A stretch of DNA of 64,000 nucleotides from Polaribacter ponticola. GTDB taxonomy: Bacteria > Bacteroidota > Bacteroidia > Flavobacteriales > Flavobacteriaceae. This document shows positions 62,069 to 64,000 of this stretch, piece after piece (position 1 is the stretch's first letter; each line of letters opens with the position of its first letter). The stretch is from contig NZ_JAOSLC020000002.1 in assembly GCF_026191475.2 (NCBI RefSeq), positions 186,001 through 250,000 on the forward strand. The letters run 5' to 3'. The notes beneath the pieces are model-generated. The model was given only the letters and a program-made list of their open reading frames with translations. It was not told where the DNA came from and did no database searches. The translations under genes were made by a program, and so were the position numbers.

Positions 62069-63340
62069 TTATGCTGTTTTTTTACCTACTTTATTAATAC
62101 ATAAAAACTCTCCATTCAACCATCTAATTAATAGTTGTCTCATTTTATAACTTGGTATATACAAATTCATATTTTCTTTTTTCCTAATGCATCCTCTCCA
62201 TATCCATTGTACTAATTCCCCTAAAGCAAACAATTCTTCATTTAATTCAATACCACGTTGTCTAAAAAAGTTAACATTTTGTGGATGATTATATCTACTT
62301 GCCAAATAAGCCATTGATTTAATATTACTGTATTTATTTGTTGCTCTTGAATTTACAGGAATAAATCCTTTTGAATAACTTCCCCCTGATAATTTAGTTT
62401 CTGAAACTTTAAAAGTTGTGTAAGCATTCTCTTTGGATTTAGTCTTAAATTTTTTCCTAAAAATATAAGATGTTCTATCACTTATTTGTTTAGAGGATTT
62501 CCTACTAATATTAGTGCAATAAGTAACACTGTAGGTATTCATTGAATTTTTAGATTCATTAGCAACACCTAAATAAATATTTAATGCCCTTTTAATTTCA
62601 GTCAATTGATTTAGAGTGTAACTATCTTTAATATTAAAACTAATATTATGCAATTTCAAATAAGCACATAATAAAGTTCCTTTAAATAAATAGGTTAAAA
62701 TTTGTACTTCTTTAAAAGCTTTAAAGATTTTAATTGGAAAGACCCAAACAAGATTATTCTTATCTAGATGGTAAACGGTATTGCTTCTGCACAATTTTTT
62801 TATATCATCAAATCTCCCTTTATAATCATCATTAATAAATCTTACTCTTTTTGTTTTTTCTTCAATTAAAATATGATTTTGACTAACTAATAATTCTATG
62901 TCCTTTTCACCAAGATAATTTAATTTCAGAGGGTTTACAGCTTCATCTAGTATTAGAATATAGTCTTTTAAATAGCTTGAATCTTCTTCCTTTAATAACA
63001 TAAATAGTTTATGAGTAGCTATAACATTTTGTCCTAAAGAAATAAATTTTAGAAATTGACCTCTTTTATTTAGTTTAACAAATTTATCTTTTGAATTAAG
63101 GTCAATACTTCCATCTTTTCTAATCAATCCAGAATGAATATTATAATGGATATTTTCATCAGGGTCTAAAGGAATTGACACAGAATTTTCTGGTAAACTA
63201 TCTTTAATTCTTTGTACTTCCTCTAAAAATGGTGTTATATACACGAATTTTTTTCCAGACTTTACACATTCATTCATTTTTAAAATTGCTCTATAAGTTT
63301 TTCCTGTACCCATAAGCTCATCAATAATTTCTACTTTCAT
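62069..63340 (-). CDS. Phage-like SF2-type helicase
   Basis: 423 residues. Motif I is at the very N-terminus (MGTGKT, 10-15), then VYITPFLEEVQRI (Ia-like), IATHKLFMLL, motif II YILILDEAVNP (DEAx) and a C-terminal motif VI-like QWIWRGCIRKKENMNLYIPS with the arginine finger region. This arrangement is seen in replication helicases of phages and plasmids. With the RepA-like ATPase it forms a replication module. There is no obvious primase or initiator within the window. Confidence 0.82.
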   Translation of the reverse strand: MKVEIIDELMGTGKTYRAILKMNECVKSGKKFVYITPFLEEVQRIKDSLPENSVSIPLDPDENIHYNIHSGLIRKDGSIDLNSKDKFVKLNKRGQFLKFISLGQNVIATHKLFMLLKEEDSSYLKDYILILDEAVNPLKLNYLGEKDIELLVSQNHILIEEKTKRVRFINDDYKGRFDDIKKLCRSNTVYHLDKNNLVWVFPIKIFKAFKEVQILTYLFKGTLLCAYLKLHNISFNIKDSYTLNQLTEIKRALNIYLGVANESKNSMNTYSVTYCTNISRKSSKQISDRTSYIFRKKFKTKSKENAYTTFKVSETKLSGGSYSKGFIPVNSRATNKYSNIKSMAYLASRYNHPQNVNFFRQRGIELNEELFALGELVQWIWRGCIRKKENMNLYIPSYKMRQLLIRWLNGEFLCINKVGKKTA

Positions 63341-63504
63341 ATTATATCTTTTTTAAGTTATATATAATTGAATAGACAGTTAAAAAAGTTAAATAAAAAC
63401 TATTTACTTGTGAAGTTTAAACTTGGATTTCATCACTCTACATACCTCAACCATCCTATCCAAAAACATATACAAAGGTACAAAAAATAAATGACAAATC
63501 CTAA

Positions 63505-63726
63505 TTATTTTAACAGTATTATTGCGTTTTTATCAATAAAGACACGTATTATTTTAATAAAATAAATATACCGCAATAATAATGCATTAAATGCAACTAA
63601 AGCAGTATATCTAATTACTAGTCTATTTTCAGGAGCATTTTTTTTAGTTGATGCAGTCTCAAAAACTCCAATAGGATAAAAATACAGTATAACAACTTTC
63701 TTTAAATAAGTGTAAAATGATAGCAA
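63505..63726 (-). CDS. Possible small protein of the mobile element (uncertain)
   Basis: 73 codons, hydrophobic and basic, with no motif. It would overlap the end of the upstream small gene by 25 bases. It may be a chance frame. The rest of 63341-63504 holds no gene. Confidence 0.25.
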   Translation of the reverse strand: MLSFYTYLKKVVILYFYPIGVFETASTKKNAPENRLVIRYTALVAFNALLLRYIYFIKIIRVFIDKNAIILLK

Positions 63727-63953
63727 TAATAAGATTGGTTTTTAACAACATAAACAGATAATAATTCTCTTGTGATTTTTACTTTGTCTACTAAAACAAT
63801 TTCATCTTTTTCTAAAACACCTATATCATACTTTACTTTAACTTTAAAAGGACATTTTAAACATTCCAATTCATTATTTGAGTTCACAATTAAAATCTCA
63901 AAAGGAGAAATATATTTTAATAAATCTGCTAATTCTTCATCATTCATTTTCAT
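63702..63953 (-). CDS. Small hypothetical protein of the mobile element
   Basis: 83 residues, MKMNDEELADLLKYISPFEI then a cysteine pair LECLKCPFK, and VLVDKVKITRELLSVYVV. It has the acidic helix plus beta-strand make-up of small phage proteins, and a CxxC that might bind metal. A second ATG two codons in is an alternative start. No family is recognised. Confidence 0.55.
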   Translation of the reverse strand: MKMNDEELADLLKYISPFEILIVNSNNELECLKCPFKVKVKYDIGVLEKDEIVLVDKVKITRELLSVYVVKNQSYYCYHFTLI

Positions 63954-64000
63954 TTTTTTTAAACTTGGTTATTAATCAGTTTACACAAAATAGCTATATT

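Overview
The window looks like a chromosome segment of a marine Flavobacteriaceae bacterium, near Polaribacter or Tenacibaculum. The evidence is low GC, the gliding genes gldF and gldG, -7 boxes of the Bacteroidetes TAnnTTTG type, very weak Shine-Dalgarno sites, lipoproteins of the flavobacterial type, and marine-polysaccharide genes (PL7 alginate lyase, GH20 hexosaminidase). This assignment is inferred from gene content and gene order, not from a database search.

Layout. About 0-12.9 kb is a core region: a truncated serine hydrolase, a TerC-like membrane protein, a minus-strand block (purC, two small unknown genes, a membrane protein, phoH), a plus-strand block (SAM hydrolase, small monooxygenase, GNAT), the gldFG gliding transporter genes, an epimerase-like protein, an aquaporin and a DUF2911 lipoprotein. 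A single accessory gene (13.05-14.67 kb, possible HEPN ribonuclease motif) lies between structured repeats. From 14.9 to 41 kb the core resumes: a putative transport and deacetylation operon (Gfo/Idh oxidoreductase, Na+/solute symporter with a 35-residue partner, PIG-L deacetylase), dnaN, nitroreductase, ACP phosphodiesterase-like protein, gamma-glutamyltransferase, pseudouridine synthase, MocR regulator, DinB, DUF1272, GNAT, PNPOx, AI-2E family, a THUMP-like methyltransferase, the fdhD/ydeP-like molybdo-enzyme locus with an outer-membrane protein, and a GH20 enzyme. From 41.8 to 47.6 kb is a minus-strand sugar-acid locus: SDR reductase, PL7 alginate lyase, FadR-type regulator, an Nramp-fold transporter without the metal motif, and a gluconokinase/6-phosphogluconate dehydrogenase fusion.

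From about 48.7 kb the window is accessory DNA. Two tRNA 3'-end-like fragments in the same orientation (48.71 and 59.86 kb) bracket an 11 kb island. It carries a CPBP protease, an S41-like protein, a lipoprotein, a TolB/TPR/AraC regulator with a secreted-protein neighbour, a MORN-repeat/NTF2-like protein, a tautomerase relative and a GNAT, with broken AraC tails, a broken alcohol dehydrogenase and a broken integrase. To the right of the second fragment is a phage- or plasmid-like replication module: a RecA-fold RepA-like ATPase, a GIY-YIG homing endonuclease, an SF2-type helicase and small proteins. The simplest reading is successive elements inserted at one tRNA gene, the intact tRNA lying beyond the right edge.

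Data quality matters here. At least eleven otherwise intact genes between 2.5 and 47.6 kb are split by single-base length changes in homopolymers, nearly all of them one base too short. This looks like a sequencing or assembly artefact (long-read or pyrosequencing type) rather than gene decay. I therefore annotate these as whole genes and mark the frameshift.
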